Shown in pieces: positions 26,674-35,406 of a DNA stretch of 64,000 nucleotides (its first letter is position 1; each line of letters begins with the position of its first letter). Origin of the DNA: an uncultured Paracoccaceae bacterium (GTDB taxonomy: Bacteria > Pseudomonadota > Alphaproteobacteria > Rhodobacterales > Rhodobacteraceae); contig CALICM010000023.1 of NCBI GenBank assembly GCA_938049225.1, positions 42,165 through 106,164 on the forward strand, read 5' to 3'. The position numbers were made by a program, and so were the translations under genes. Under the pieces are notes generated by a model that saw only the letters and a list, made by a program, of their open reading frames with translations, did not search any database and was not told where the DNA came from.

Positions 26674-26715
26674 CGACTTTGGTCGGGTCAGCCCCGACGA
26701 CCACAACCAAAGTCC
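26674..26715. promoter_or_regulatory. Tandem palindromes between the ABC operon and cytochrome c550
   Basis: CGAC-TTTG-GTCG (26674-26685) is a full palindrome, and AACCAAAGTCC (26705-26715) is a near copy in the opposite orientation, 20 bases apart. They resemble the sites at 21731 and 35341. The gap feeds promoters in both directions, so one pair of sites could drive both operons. Confidence 0.6.
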
Positions 26716-26776
26716 AATACCGAAGCACGGGAGACGTGCCCTAAAACGAAGGCGACGCCTTTCACAGCTCAGGGGG

Positions 26777-27472
26777 ATGGCAATGATTTTCAAAGGAACT
26801 TCTGTTTTGATCGCTGCGGGCGCCCTGGCGGGCATGGTGCACGCCCATGGCGATGTCGCCCCGCAGGCGGTTGATACAACCGGTTTGCCCGTGACCGGTG
26901 ACGAATGGCTGACCGAAAACCCTTACCGCGCGGAAGTGGCGGGCGAGGAGGTCTGGTTGAAAGCCGTAGAGATCGGCGCCTCGGGGTACAACCAGAACTG
27001 CGCGCGCTGCCATGGGCTCGAGGTGGTCTCGGGCGGGCTGGCGCCAGATCTGCGGATGCTTGAGGCCGAGGAATACGGTGACGAGTGGTATATCGAGCGG
27101 TTCCGCGAGGGCTATACACAGAACGGCACCACCAAGATGCCCGCCTTTGGGGAGCTATTGGGGCAGGACGCGGCTTGGGCCATCCGCACCTATATCGAAA
27201 CCCGCCCCGATAGCGAAGCGATGGAGGCGGCGTCGAACGAGCTGAAAGCCTTGCGCGACGAATTGGCTGGCTATGCAACAGATGCCTCAGGTGCGGATGC
27301 CGAGGCTTTGAAGGCCCGGTTGACCGAGATCGCCGGTGGGATCGAAACGCTGTCTGGCGCACCGATCGCGGATTCGGTGGCGTTTCGCGCGGCAAACCTG
27401 ATCGACGGAACGCCGGGCGCCTATAAATCGGCGGCCGAGACGCTGACCGTCGGACTTTCGGCTGCCCAATAG
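26777..27472 (+). CDS. Cytochrome c550 (PedF/ExaB-like) with long C-terminal extension
   Basis: The 231-residue protein has a signal peptide (residues 1-23) and one c-type heme site, Cys75-Ala-Arg-Cys78-His79 (NQNCARCHG). NPYRAEVAGEE, AVEIGASGYNQNC, GGLAPDLRML and AAWAIRTYIETRPDS match the PedF/c550 family that takes electrons from PQQ alcohol dehydrogenases; the Met ligand is probably in KMPAFGELL. Relatives usually stop soon after TYIETR. Here about 75 more residues follow, helical and Ala/Glu-rich, with no heme motif. The gene for the MxaJ-like protein starts two bases after its stop. Confidence 0.88.
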   Translation: MAMIFKGTSVLIAAGALAGMVHAHGDVAPQAVDTTGLPVTGDEWLTENPYRAEVAGEEVWLKAVEIGASGYNQNCARCHGLEVVSGGLAPDLRMLEAEEYGDEWYIERFREGYTQNGTTKMPAFGELLGQDAAWAIRTYIETRPDSEAMEAASNELKALRDELAGYATDASGADAEALKARLTEIAGGIETLSGAPIADSVAFRAANLIDGTPGAYKSAAETLTVGLSAAQ

Positions 27473-27474
27473 GC

Positions 27475-28365
27475 ATGCTGCGCATTGGCATTCTAAGCCT
27501 GGTCCTTGGGCTGGCGACACCGTCATGGGCAGCGGACCCCTGCGCCGATCATATCCCACAGCCGCGCCCGCAAAACACCGCACCCCCAGTCGTCGGGCAG
27601 GAGCTGGATCAGGTCGTCGAGCAGGGTTCGATGCTGTTTGCCGTCTACGAGGATTTCCCGCCCTATAGTTGGGAGGAGGGCGGCCAGCCTCGGGGTGTGG
27701 ACGTCGAGATTGCCCGGCTGATCGCGGCCGACCTGGGGGTCGAGGCGCAGTTCAATTTCGTCGCCGCCGGCGAAAATCTGGACGCCGATCTGCGCAACAA
27801 CATCTGGAAGGGCCCGCTGATCGGGGGCCGTGTGTCGAACGTGATGATGCGGGTGCCCTATGACAGCAAACTGGCCTGCCGGGCCGAGCAGGTGGTGTTC
27901 ACTGGGCAATATGCGGGCGAGTCCATCGCCATCGCCTATCGGCGCGATGCCTACCCCGAGGAAAAGCCCGTTCCCGCCTACTTCCGGTTTGACAGCGTCG
28001 CGGTCGAGAACGACTCGATCGCCGATTTTTATTTGTCCTCCTTCGCGGGCGGGCAATTGGCGGGCAATATGCGGCGTTATCCGGATATGGCCGCCGCGAT
28101 GGCGGCTTTGGATGCGGGCGAGACGATGGCGGCGATGGGGCCGCTGGGGCAGCTGGAATACGGGCTTAGCGATCAGACCGATGTGCACCAGCCCCCTTTG
28201 GCGGGTTTCGCGGTCAGTGAGTGGACCCTGGGGGTGGGGATCTCGTTTCTGTACCGACCGCTGGCCTATGCGGTCGATGACGCGATCAGCGCCGGGCTGG
28301 CCGACGGACGGATCAAGACGATTTACGAAAGCTATGGCCTAAGCCATCAGCCACCCGAGCGGTGA
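27475..28365 (+). CDS. MxaJ/XoxJ-like periplasmic binding protein of the quinoprotein system
   Basis: The 296-residue product has a signal peptide (MLRIGILSLVLGLATPSWA) and a type II periplasmic-binding fold (MLFAVYEDFPPYSWEEGG, PRGVDVEIARLIAADLG, NIWKGPLIGGR, DVMMRVPYDS-like region). It matches the quinoprotein dehydrogenase-associated binding proteins called MxaJ or XoxJ, thought to help mature or activate the PQQ enzyme in the periplasm. The pairing with c550 two bases upstream reproduces the xoxG-xoxJ arrangement of lanthanide methanol oxidation. This supports the lanthanide reading of the dehydrogenase. Specific action is not proven for the family. Confidence 0.83.
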   Translation: MLRIGILSLVLGLATPSWAADPCADHIPQPRPQNTAPPVVGQELDQVVEQGSMLFAVYEDFPPYSWEEGGQPRGVDVEIARLIAADLGVEAQFNFVAAGENLDADLRNNIWKGPLIGGRVSNVMMRVPYDSKLACRAEQVVFTGQYAGESIAIAYRRDAYPEEKPVPAYFRFDSVAVENDSIADFYLSSFAGGQLAGNMRRYPDMAAAMAALDAGETMAAMGPLGQLEYGLSDQTDVHQPPLAGFAVSEWTLGVGISFLYRPLAYAVDDAISAGLADGRIKTIYESYGLSHQPPER

Positions 28366-28410
28366 AGCTGGAGCATGGAGCAACCGCGCCATTGGTCGAA
28401 TAGGCGAGGC

Positions 28411-28439
28411 CATTGACGGACCGTAACCTGCGGTCAATG
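28411..28439. repeat. Inverted repeat upstream of the molybdenum hydroxylase operon
   Basis: CATTGAC and GTCAATG are exact 7-base arms 15 bases apart, lying 79 bases before the coxS-like start. Inside, GACCG and CGGTC form a second possible pairing. It resembles an operator rather than a terminator since no T-run follows. It differs from the GACCAAAGTC palindromes of the same island. Confidence 0.4.
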
Positions 28440-28517
28440 ATGCGGCTTAAGCCAGGGCGTTTGACCGGGTGGCACATATGAAAACACCAAGTACCAAAAC
28501 ACTAGGGGAGGATACGC

Positions 28518-29003
28518 ATGACCAGGGTAGCGATGACGGTGAACGGCAAAGCCGTTACGGGCGAGGTTGAGGGACGTACCCTGCTGTCGTCCTTTCTGCG
28601 CGAGGATTTGCATCTGACCGGCACCCATGTGGGCTGCGACACCTCGCAATGTGGGGCCTGCGTCGTGCATGTAAACGGCCAGGCGGTGAAAGCCTGCACG
28701 ATGTTCGCCGCCGAAGCCGAGGGTGCGGATGTGACCACGATTGAGGGGATGGCCAACGCGGATGGCTCGCTTGGCACGATCCAGCAGGCATTTCAGGACT
28801 TCCACGGTCTGCAATGCGGTTTTTGCACCCCCGGCATGGTGATGTCGGCGGCGGCCCTGCTGAAAGAAAACCCCACGCCCACCGAGGCCGAAGTCCGCGC
28901 CTACCTTGAGGGCAACATTTGCCGCTGCACGGGCTACCACAATATCGTCAAGGCGATCCTAGCGGCCTCGGGGCAGTCGGTGCCAGCGGTGGCGGCCGAA
29001 TAA
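28518..29003 (+). CDS. coxS: Small iron-sulfur subunit of a CoxSLM-type molybdenum hydroxylase
   Basis: The 161-residue protein has the two [2Fe-2S] domains of the xanthine oxidase family: a plant-ferredoxin-like one ([14 protein letters not shown] with a later KAC, about 42-67) and a helical one (CGFCTPGM near 106 and CRCTGYHN near 140). It passes electrons from the molybdenum centre in the large subunit to FAD in the medium subunit. The ribosome site AGGGGAGG is strong. It is first in an S-L-M order; classical CO dehydrogenase form I operons use M-S-L. The symbol denotes family, not proven CO oxidation. Confidence 0.88.
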   Translation: MTRVAMTVNGKAVTGEVEGRTLLSSFLREDLHLTGTHVGCDTSQCGACVVHVNGQAVKACTMFAAEAEGADVTTIEGMANADGSLGTIQQAFQDFHGLQCGFCTPGMVMSAAALLKENPTPTEAEVRAYLEGNICRCTGYHNIVKAILAASGQSVPAVAAE

Positions 29004-29079
29004 CGCATTTTGGGCCTGCTTAAGCGGGCTTCAGCGCAACAATCGGGGCAACCCCGGACAAAGATTTAGGGAGAGAAAA

Positions 29080-31440
29080 ATGCCAGATGGAGGCATCGGC
29101 GCCAGCAGCAAACGGCGCGAGGATTTAAGGTTTCTGACCGGCCGCGGCAAATACACCGACGACATCAATCTGCAGGGTCAGGCACATGCGCATTTTGTCC
29201 GCTCGGACGTCGCTCATGGACGGATCAACAGCATCGATACTTCGGCGGCCAGCAGCATGCCCGGCGTGATCCGCATCTTCACCGCGACCGACTTCGAGGG
29301 CGTCGGTGGGATACCTTGCGGTTGGCAGGTCACGGACCGCTTTGGCGAGGTCATGCAAGAGCCCAAGCACCCGATACTCGCCGAAGGCAAGGTGCGTCAT
29401 GTGGGCGACCCGATTTGCGTGGTTGTCGCTGACACGCTGGAGCAGGCCCGTGATGCGGCGGACGCGTTGGTGATCAACATCACCCCGCTCGAGGCGGTGC
29501 TGGACATGAAGGCGGCCCTTGCCGAAGGCGCCACCAAGGTTCACGACGATCTGAATTCGAACCTGTGCTACGACTGGGGTTTTGTTGAGGAAAACCGCGA
29601 GGCCGTGGCCGAGGCGATCAACAACGCGCACCACGTCACCACGTTGGAACTGCGCAACAACCGCCTGGTCGCCAACCCGATGGAGCCGCGTGTGGCGGTC
29701 GGCGATTACGACTTCTCGACCGACGAGCACACGCTTTATACGACCAGCCAAAACCCTCATGTGATCCGCCTGCTGATGGGGGCCTTTGTGCTGGGCATTC
29801 CCGAGCATAAGCTGCGGGTTGTTGCCCCTGACGTGGGCGGCGGGTTTGGGGCCAAGATCTATCACTACGCGGAAGAGGCGTTTTGCACCTTTGCCGCCAA
29901 GACGATTGGCCGCCCGGTCAAATGGACCTCGACCCGGTCCGAGGCATTTATATCCGACGCGCATGGCCGCGACCATGTGACCAAGATCGAATTGGCGCTG
30001 GACGAGAACGGTAAGTTTCTGGCGCTGCGCACCGACACTCATGCCAATATGGGGGCGTATCTGTCGACCTTCGCACCGTCGATCCCAACGTGGCTGCATG
30101 GCACGTTGATGGCGGGCAATTACACCACGCCGCTGATCTATGTGAACGTGAAGGCGGTCTTTACCAACACAGTGCCCGTGGATGCTTATCGCGGGGCAGG
30201 GCGGCCCGAGGCAACTTTCCAGCTTGAGCGTGTGGTCGACAAAGCCGCGCGTGAAATGGGGATCGACCCGGTCGAGTTGCGGCGGCGGAACTTCATCACA
30301 GAGTTTCCCTATGCGACGCCGGTCGCGGTCGAATACGACACCGGCGACTATCACGCGACAATGGACAAGTTGCTTCAGATCTCGGACCACGCTGGTTTTG
30401 AGGGGCGCGCGGCCTTGTCCAAGGCCAACGGTAAACTGCGCGGTTTCGGTATCGCGCATTATATCGAGGCCTGCGGGATCGCCCCTTCGAACCTGGTTGG
30501 TCAGCTGGGCGCGCGCGCGGGGCTTTATGAAAGTGCCACGGTGCGGGTGAACGCCACCGGCTCGATCAGTGTGATGACCGGCAGCCATAGCCACGGGCAG
30601 GGGCACGAAACCTCGTTCGCGCAGGTCGTGGCCGATATGATCGGTGTGGACGAAAACCAGATCGACATCGTCCATGGGGATACATCGAAAACGCCGATGG
30701 GCATGGGCACCTATGGCTCGCGCTCCATCGCGGTGGGCGGTTCGGCCATGGTCCGTGCGACCGAAAAGATCATCAACAAAGCCAAGAAAATCGCGGCGCA
30801 TCTGATGGAGGCCGCTGAGGGCGACATCGAATTGAAGGACGGTCAATTCAGCGTCGCGGGCACCGATAAATCGGTGGCTTGGGGCGATGTGACCCTCGCG
30901 GCTTATGTGCCGCACAACTACCCGCTTGAGGATATCGAGCCGGGGCTCGAGGAGACGGCCTTCTACGATCCGGCCAACTTCACCTACCCCTCGGGCGCTT
31001 ATGGCTGCGAGGTTGAGGTGGACCCCGCGACGGGCAAGGTCACGGTCGTTGCCTTCTCGGCCGCGGATGATTTCGGCAATATCATCAACCCGATGATCGT
31101 CGAGGGCCAAGTGCACGGCGGTCTGGCCCAAGGTATCGGCCAGGCGATGATCGAGAATTGCGCCTACGATGATCAAGGCCAACTTCTGTCGGGCTCTTAC
31201 ATGGATTACGCGATGCCGCGCGCCGATGATTTGCCGATGTTCACGGTCGATCATTCCTCGATCACGCCCTGCACGCACAACCCCCTAGGGGTGAAGGGCT
31301 GCGGCGAGGCGGGGGCCATCGGCTCGCCCCCTGCGCTGGTGAATGCGGTGGTCGATGCCCTGCAGCGCGCGGGGCATAATGTAACCCATATCGACATGCC
31401 GCTCAGCCCTGACCGGGTTTGGGCTGCAATGAACAGCTAA
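29080..31440 (+). CDS. coxL: Large molybdopterin subunit, form II (AYRGAGR) Cox-like hydroxylase
   Basis: The 786-residue protein belongs to the xanthine dehydrogenase family, with molybdopterin loops [15 protein letters not shown] (about 254-268), the active-site loop [11 protein letters not shown] (about 368-378) and the catalytic Glu743 in [16 protein letters not shown] marks form II; true CO dehydrogenase (form I) has AYRCSFR with the Cys that binds copper. The substrate is therefore unlikely to be CO and may be an aldehyde or a related compound. The cofactor is Mo with molybdopterin cytosine dinucleotide by family. No maturation genes (coxD, coxE, coxG) follow. Confidence 0.9.
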   Translation: MPDGGIGASSKRREDLRFLTGRGKYTDDINLQGQAHAHFVRSDVAHGRINSIDTSAASSMPGVIRIFTATDFEGVGGIPCGWQVTDRFGEVMQEPKHPILAEGKVRHVGDPICVVVADTLEQARDAADALVINITPLEAVLDMKAALAEGATKVHDDLNSNLCYDWGFVEENREAVAEAINNAHHVTTLELRNNRLVANPMEPRVAVGDYDFSTDEHTLYTTSQNPHVIRLLMGAFVLGIPEHKLRVVAPDVGGGFGAKIYHYAEEAFCTFAAKTIGRPVKWTSTRSEAFISDAHGRDHVTKIELALDENGKFLALRTDTHANMGAYLSTFAPSIPTWLHGTLMAGNYTTPLIYVNVKAVFTNTVPVDAYRGAGRPEATFQLERVVDKAAREMGIDPVELRRRNFITEFPYATPVAVEYDTGDYHATMDKLLQISDHAGFEGRAALSKANGKLRGFGIAHYIEACGIAPSNLVGQLGARAGLYESATVRVNATGSISVMTGSHSHGQGHETSFAQVVADMIGVDENQIDIVHGDTSKTPMGMGTYGSRSIAVGGSAMVRATEKIINKAKKIAAHLMEAAEGDIELKDGQFSVAGTDKSVAWGDVTLAAYVPHNYPLEDIEPGLEETAFYDPANFTYPSGAYGCEVEVDPATGKVTVVAFSAADDFGNIINPMIVEGQVHGGLAQGIGQAMIENCAYDDQGQLLSGSYMDYAMPRADDLPMFTVDHSSITPCTHNPLGVKGCGEAGAIGSPPALVNAVVDALQRAGHNVTHIDMPLSPDRVWAAMNS

Positions 31441-31497
31441 GGCAACGGAGCCCGGCGGTCTGATCCGGCGGGCCCCCTAACAGAGGGAGAGACCAAG

Positions 31498-32283
31498 ATG
31501 CATAACTTTGAGTTCGTAAAACCATCCTCCGTTGCTGATGCGGTATCGGCGCTGGCAGGCGAGGGGGCACAGGCCCTGGGCGGCGGGCAAACGCTGCTGC
31601 CGACCATGAAACAGCGGTTGGCAGCCCCTGAGAAGCTGGTCAGCCTGTCGGGCCTGGCCGAGATGACAGGCGTAAGCAGCGCAGGCGGTGTGATGACCAT
31701 CGGCGGGGCGACAACTCACGCAAGCGTGGCTGCCGATGCTGGGGCTTATCCCGGTTTGGCGGGGCTGGCCGCGCACATCGGCGACCCTGCGGTGCGCAAT
31801 CGCGGTACCATCGGCGGCTCGCTGGCCAATAACGACCCTTCGGCCTGCTATCCGGCTGCGGCTTTGGGGTCGGGGGCGACGATCGTGACCAATACGCGCG
31901 AGATCGCGGCGGATGATTTCTTTCAGGGCCTATTCTCCACCGCCCTGGATGAAGGCGAGATCATCACGGCGGTGAAATTCCCAATTCCGCAGGCGTCGAA
32001 CTACCAAAAATTCGTGCAACCCGCCTCGCGCTTTGCGTTGGTGGGCGTCTTTGTCGCCCGTTACGCGGACGGCGTGCGGGTCGCGGTCACCGGGGCCTCT
32101 GAGGAAGGTGTACATCGTTGGTCCGCTGCGGAAGCCGCCCTTTCAGCTAACTTCTCGGCCGCTGCTTTGGATGGGCTGAGCGTCGCGGCAGACGGTATGA
32201 TCGCGGATCTGCATGGGACTGCGGCCTATCGCGCGCATCTGGTCAAGGTGATGACCGGCCGCGCGGTGGCCGCTGCAAGCTAA
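31498..32283 (+). CDS. coxM: FAD-binding medium subunit of the CoxSLM-type hydroxylase
   Basis: The 261-residue protein has the two FAD motifs of the family, AGEGAQALGGGQTLLPTMK (about 20-38) and TIGGSLANNDPSACYPAAAL (about 103-122), and the C-terminal CO_deh_flav domain. It accepts electrons from the iron-sulfur subunit and passes them on to an acceptor, probably the quinone pool. It starts 57 bases after the large subunit with a good ribosome site (GGGAGAG). A terminator follows directly. It lacks the extra helices of the xanthine dehydrogenase type. Confidence 0.88.
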   Translation: MHNFEFVKPSSVADAVSALAGEGAQALGGGQTLLPTMKQRLAAPEKLVSLSGLAEMTGVSSAGGVMTIGGATTHASVAADAGAYPGLAGLAAHIGDPAVRNRGTIGGSLANNDPSACYPAAALGSGATIVTNTREIAADDFFQGLFSTALDEGEIITAVKFPIPQASNYQKFVQPASRFALVGVFVARYADGVRVAVTGASEEGVHRWSAAEAALSANFSAAALDGLSVAADGMIADLHGTAAYRAHLVKVMTGRAVAAAS

Positions 32284-32295
32284 CCAAAACATAGG

Positions 32296-32325
32296 CCCCG
32301 GCACAGCAAGTGCCGGGGTGTTTTT
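32296..32325 (+). terminator. Rho-independent terminator of the CoxSLM-type operon
   Basis: CCCCGGCAC, loop AGCAA and GTGCCGGGG form a perfect 9-bp stem followed by TGTTTTT on the plus strand. It lies between the medium subunit stop and the convergent apbE gene and may work in one direction only. Confidence 0.85.
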
Positions 32326-33198
32326 CTAAAATGTGTACAGATCGCCCGCCTGATCGACCAAGGTTAAGCGGTGGACTGTGGCCGTTTGAGCTACGCGTTT
32401 GACCAAAGCCTCGGTCCCAAGGCACAAGCCCGTGGAACACCCATCCGCCAGAGTTGCACTTTCCGCCTCAACCGAGATCGTGGACCACCGCGTACCGCCG
32501 CGCGGGTGAAAGATATGAGCGTCGTTTGCACCAACATGGGGGCTGGACGTCGCAATCGCACCATAGGTCAAGGTCCGGGTGCCCAGATGGCCGTAGGTCG
32601 GATCCTCGATCCCCAAACGCCAGGGTCCGCCACGGGCGGCGTATTCACCGATGTTCACCAGAATCTCCGTCAAGCCCCGCGCCTCGAGCGCCTGTGTTAC
32701 CAGATCGGTGGCGTAGCCTTGCGCGATGCCGTTGAATGTCAGGGCTTGGCCTTGGCCCAGGCTGACTTTGCCGCCGCCCCGTTGCAATCGGTCCCAACCC
32801 ACAGCCCGCTGCGCTACTCTATACGTGGCGGGCGATTGGTGTTGCGCCAAATACATCGCCTGGACCGTCGGGTCGAACAGCCCTTCGGTCAGATCATGCA
32901 CGTGATCCACATGATCCAAAAGGGCGTTGAACATTGGCGAGGGGGTCAGCCAACCCGTACGGTTCAGGCGCGACAACTCTGAGTTGGGGTCGTATAGGCT
33001 GAACGCGGCTTCGACCCGACGGATCTGAGCAAGGGCTGCGTCAATCGCGGGCTGGGCTGTGGCCTCGGGGGCGCGCAGGGTCAGCGAGACCTCGGCCCCC
33101 AGTGCATGGCCGGACCACCGCACTGGTGCGGCCCAGACAGGGGTTGCAACAGCTGCGGCGCTTAGGCTGAGAAAACGGCGGCGCGTCAAACGGGTCAT
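32326..33198 (-). CDS. apbE: ApbE, FAD:protein FMN transferase (NosX-like)
   Basis: The 290-residue protein begins with a twin-arginine signal (TRRRFLSLSAAAVATPVWA). The ApbE core is present: GHALGAEVSLTLRAP, FSLYDPNSELSRLN (about 92-105), LTFNGIAQGYATDLVTQAL and LVNIGEYAARGGPWRLGIEDP. It covalently attaches FMN to a Thr of exported flavoproteins. Its start overlaps the NosR-like gene by four bases, so the latter is the obvious target. In nos clusters this pair is NosX and NosR. The motif for metal binding (DGCSTGLCL, near 262) is kept. Confidence 0.9.
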   Translation of the reverse strand: MTRLTRRRFLSLSAAAVATPVWAAPVRWSGHALGAEVSLTLRAPEATAQPAIDAALAQIRRVEAAFSLYDPNSELSRLNRTGWLTPSPMFNALLDHVDHVHDLTEGLFDPTVQAMYLAQHQSPATYRVAQRAVGWDRLQRGGGKVSLGQGQALTFNGIAQGYATDLVTQALEARGLTEILVNIGEYAARGGPWRLGIEDPTYGHLGTRTLTYGAIATSSPHVGANDAHIFHPRGGTRWSTISVEAESATLADGCSTGLCLGTEALVKRVAQTATVHRLTLVDQAGDLYTF

Positions 33199-35303
33199 GC
33201 GGCGGGGACCCCCACATTGGGGTGGCCGTGCAGCGCGCGGCCCCGTTTTGCCCCAACGATCAGCGGCACGCAGCGCGCGGGGTCATCGTGGATCGCGACG
33301 CAGTCCAAACATTGGAAGCACTCGGAATAATCCACAGCGCCAGAGTGTTTGATCGAGCCGTATTTGCATTTCACCTTGCACAATTGGCAAGGGGATCCGC
33401 ATTCGACGCGCCGTTCGATCCACTCGCGGCGCCGTACCAGCCCGCCAATGGCCATGACCGCGCCCAGCGGGCAGACATAGCGGCAGAAGCCTTTGAACAG
33501 CACCATCGACAGCAACAGCAGGCCCACGGCGTAAGCGACATAATACCATTCGCGGATGAAAAACGTGGTGATGGCGGTCTTGAAGGGTTCGACCTCGACT
33601 GCTTTGTCCAGGTGGGCAGGGGCGGTGAACAGAACGGCGGCCAACCCGGCGAGTACGGCATATTTCACCCATTTCAAGCGGCTGTCCCAAAGCGCCGAAA
33701 CCTCGACCTGCGGGATCCTAAGCAGCTTGGCGATGTGATGCGCAAACTCCTGCAGCGCCCCAAAAGGGCACAGCCAGCCGCAGAACAGCCCGCGCCCCCA
33801 CAGAACGAACCCCAGCAGGGTCACAGCCCAAATCATCAATGAAAACGGATCATACAAAAGAAAGGCGAAACTGCCCCCCTCGACCGCTGTGCGCAGCACC
33901 CCCAAGGGGGTGACAATCGACAGCTGCCCTTGCCCCCACCAACCGATAAACACCGTGACGAAGGCCAAGACGCCCAAACGGATTGGGGTTAAGAAGCGAT
34001 GCCCCGCCAGCCGTGTTTGACCTGGCCCCAGCAGCACCAGCAGCCCCACCAGAAAGACCCCCAAAACAGTCAGATCCGTCGCCCGGTTGCGCAGCGCCTC
34101 AAGCCAGGGCGGCACGGGTTTGATCGCCTCGGGCCGGGTGAAAAAGCGCGCGTCGGTGGCATGGGGTACGCCCAGCGTGACCGAGCCGATCTCGGGCTGA
34201 AACACCCCATGCTCGCGCAGCGCTTTGACTTGCAACGTCCATTCGGCCGTCGGGTCAAAGCCCAGCCGCCGGTCGGTGCGCAGGATCAAAGCGGCCCCGT
34301 CGTGCAGCGCCTCGGGCAGCGCGTCGTTCAACTCGACGTAGATGTCCGCATCGCGCAAGGCGATGGGAAAACCGCCCTGTTCCGCGCTGATCAAATCCGG
34401 GGCGGTGTTGCGAATGAAATCCTCGGTCACCAGGCCATGGCGGGCGGTCTCGATAACCAGGATCGGCTCGTCACTGGTCGCGATCGTCATGAACTCTTGC
34501 AATTCGGCAAACCCGTCGGGGGAGAGTACCGCTTTGGCAATCGCGGGCGGGCCCAGATCCACGACCCACAGGTCCAGATAGGTGCCGTCCGGATCCTCGG
34601 TCGCCTCGGGGTCGTCGCTTTCCCACAGCGTGTCCGCAAAGGCCGCATCCATCTCGTGGTTCAGCACCTGTTTGCGGGTGACCAGGCCTGTCTCGACGAT
34701 TTGGTCCCAGGTCAGATCTTCGGTATACTCGGGGTTCGGGAAGGCGGGCGGTCCGGTGGACACCCCGCTCATCTTCTCTCGGGCCACTTTCAAAGTGGCT
34801 GCCAGCACACTTTCATGTGCGATCCGGACCGAGGCGGTCGCCTTGGTCACCCCATCCAAATAGACCAAAGCGCTGCCCTCGGCGCCGTCGCCGTAAGGCG
34901 TGCCGACCACCAGAGAGTCAGATATCGAATGGCCCCGGTACTGTTCGAAAAACTTGTGAAACGGCGCCTGGCCCAGGCCCGAGACAAAGATCGGCTCGTT
35001 ATGCGAGATCAGTTTGACGTCCAGAAACCTGCCATCCAGGTCCAACACAACCAGCATATTGATCGACGCGCCGGAAAAGCCGGGCAGGGGGGCCATGGGT
35101 TCGGTCTCGAACACATAACCGGCCTCGGCCCCGCCTGAGTTCAGCAATTGCCACACGCCTTGGTCGTTGACCGGCGCGCCCAAGGACATCGGTGGGGTAA
35201 TGAAGGGCTCGAGTGCTGCGCGATCCAGCGGGTCGGCCTGCACGGTCCATGCGCACAGGATCAGGCAGCCCAAAAAAGCACTGAAAGAACGAAGCCCCAT
35301 CAT
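33195..35303 (-). CDS. NosR/NirI-like membrane flavin and iron-sulfur protein
   Basis: The 702-residue product has a signal peptide (about 1-23), a periplasmic FMN-binding domain (about 65-175), an unfamiliar periplasmic middle part (about 180-390), then some six membrane helices and cytoplasmic polyferredoxin motifs (CGWLCPFGALQEF, CRYVCPLGAVMAI, CGSPCQLCKVKC, CFQCLDC). The FMN site DGVTKAT (150-156) fits D-x2-[ST]-G-A-T except Lys for Gly; Thr156 would carry FMN. NosR moves electrons to periplasmic nitrous oxide reductase, but no nosZ, nosD, nosF or nosY is here. The neighbours suggest it serves the PQQ/molybdenum system or an ABC-linked function; this is inference. Confidence 0.85.
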   Translation of the reverse strand: MMGLRSFSAFLGCLILCAWTVQADPLDRAALEPFITPPMSLGAPVNDQGVWQLLNSGGAEAGYVFETEPMAPLPGFSGASINMLVVLDLDGRFLDVKLISHNEPIFVSGLGQAPFHKFFEQYRGHSISDSLVVGTPYGDGAEGSALVYLDGVTKATASVRIAHESVLAATLKVAREKMSGVSTGPPAFPNPEYTEDLTWDQIVETGLVTRKQVLNHEMDAAFADTLWESDDPEATEDPDGTYLDLWVVDLGPPAIAKAVLSPDGFAELQEFMTIATSDEPILVIETARHGLVTEDFIRNTAPDLISAEQGGFPIALRDADIYVELNDALPEALHDGAALILRTDRRLGFDPTAEWTLQVKALREHGVFQPEIGSVTLGVPHATDARFFTRPEAIKPVPPWLEALRNRATDLTVLGVFLVGLLVLLGPGQTRLAGHRFLTPIRLGVLAFVTVFIGWWGQGQLSIVTPLGVLRTAVEGGSFAFLLYDPFSLMIWAVTLLGFVLWGRGLFCGWLCPFGALQEFAHHIAKLLRIPQVEVSALWDSRLKWVKYAVLAGLAAVLFTAPAHLDKAVEVEPFKTAITTFFIREWYYVAYAVGLLLLSMVLFKGFCRYVCPLGAVMAIGGLVRRREWIERRVECGSPCQLCKVKCKYGSIKHSGAVDYSECFQCLDCVAIHDDPARCVPLIVGAKRGRALHGHPNVGVPAA

Positions 35304-35340
35304 GGGGGCAGATTAGGCGCGGGGCCGGATGCGCCCTATG

Positions 35341-35352
35341 CGACCAAGGTCG
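35341..35352. promoter_or_regulatory. Palindrome between the NosR-like gene and the orphan permease
   Basis: CGAC-CAAG-GTCG lies 38 bases before the NosR-like start and 55 bases before the permease start. It differs by one or two bases from the copies at 21731 and 26674, supporting control by the same regulator. Confidence 0.55.
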
Positions 35353-35406
35353 AAATCGCGGGTTTTGGGGTTGGGTGGTTGAGGCCAACCATGGCAGGCT
35401 GGCCTC

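Noticed and set aside
29125..31278. A 717-codon open frame antisense to the large Cox-like subunit
   Set aside because: It mirrors the codon bias of the GC-rich coxL gene and its product is His/Arg-rich without family likeness; the plus-strand gene is certain.
28518..32283. Calling the hydroxylase a true CO dehydrogenase
   Set aside because: The active loop AYRGAGR is form II; the Cys of AYRCSFR that binds copper is missing.
33195..35303. Reading the NosR-like gene as part of a nitrous oxide reduction cluster
   Set aside because: No nosZ, nosD, nosF, nosY or nosL is in the window, and the neighbours are oxidation genes.
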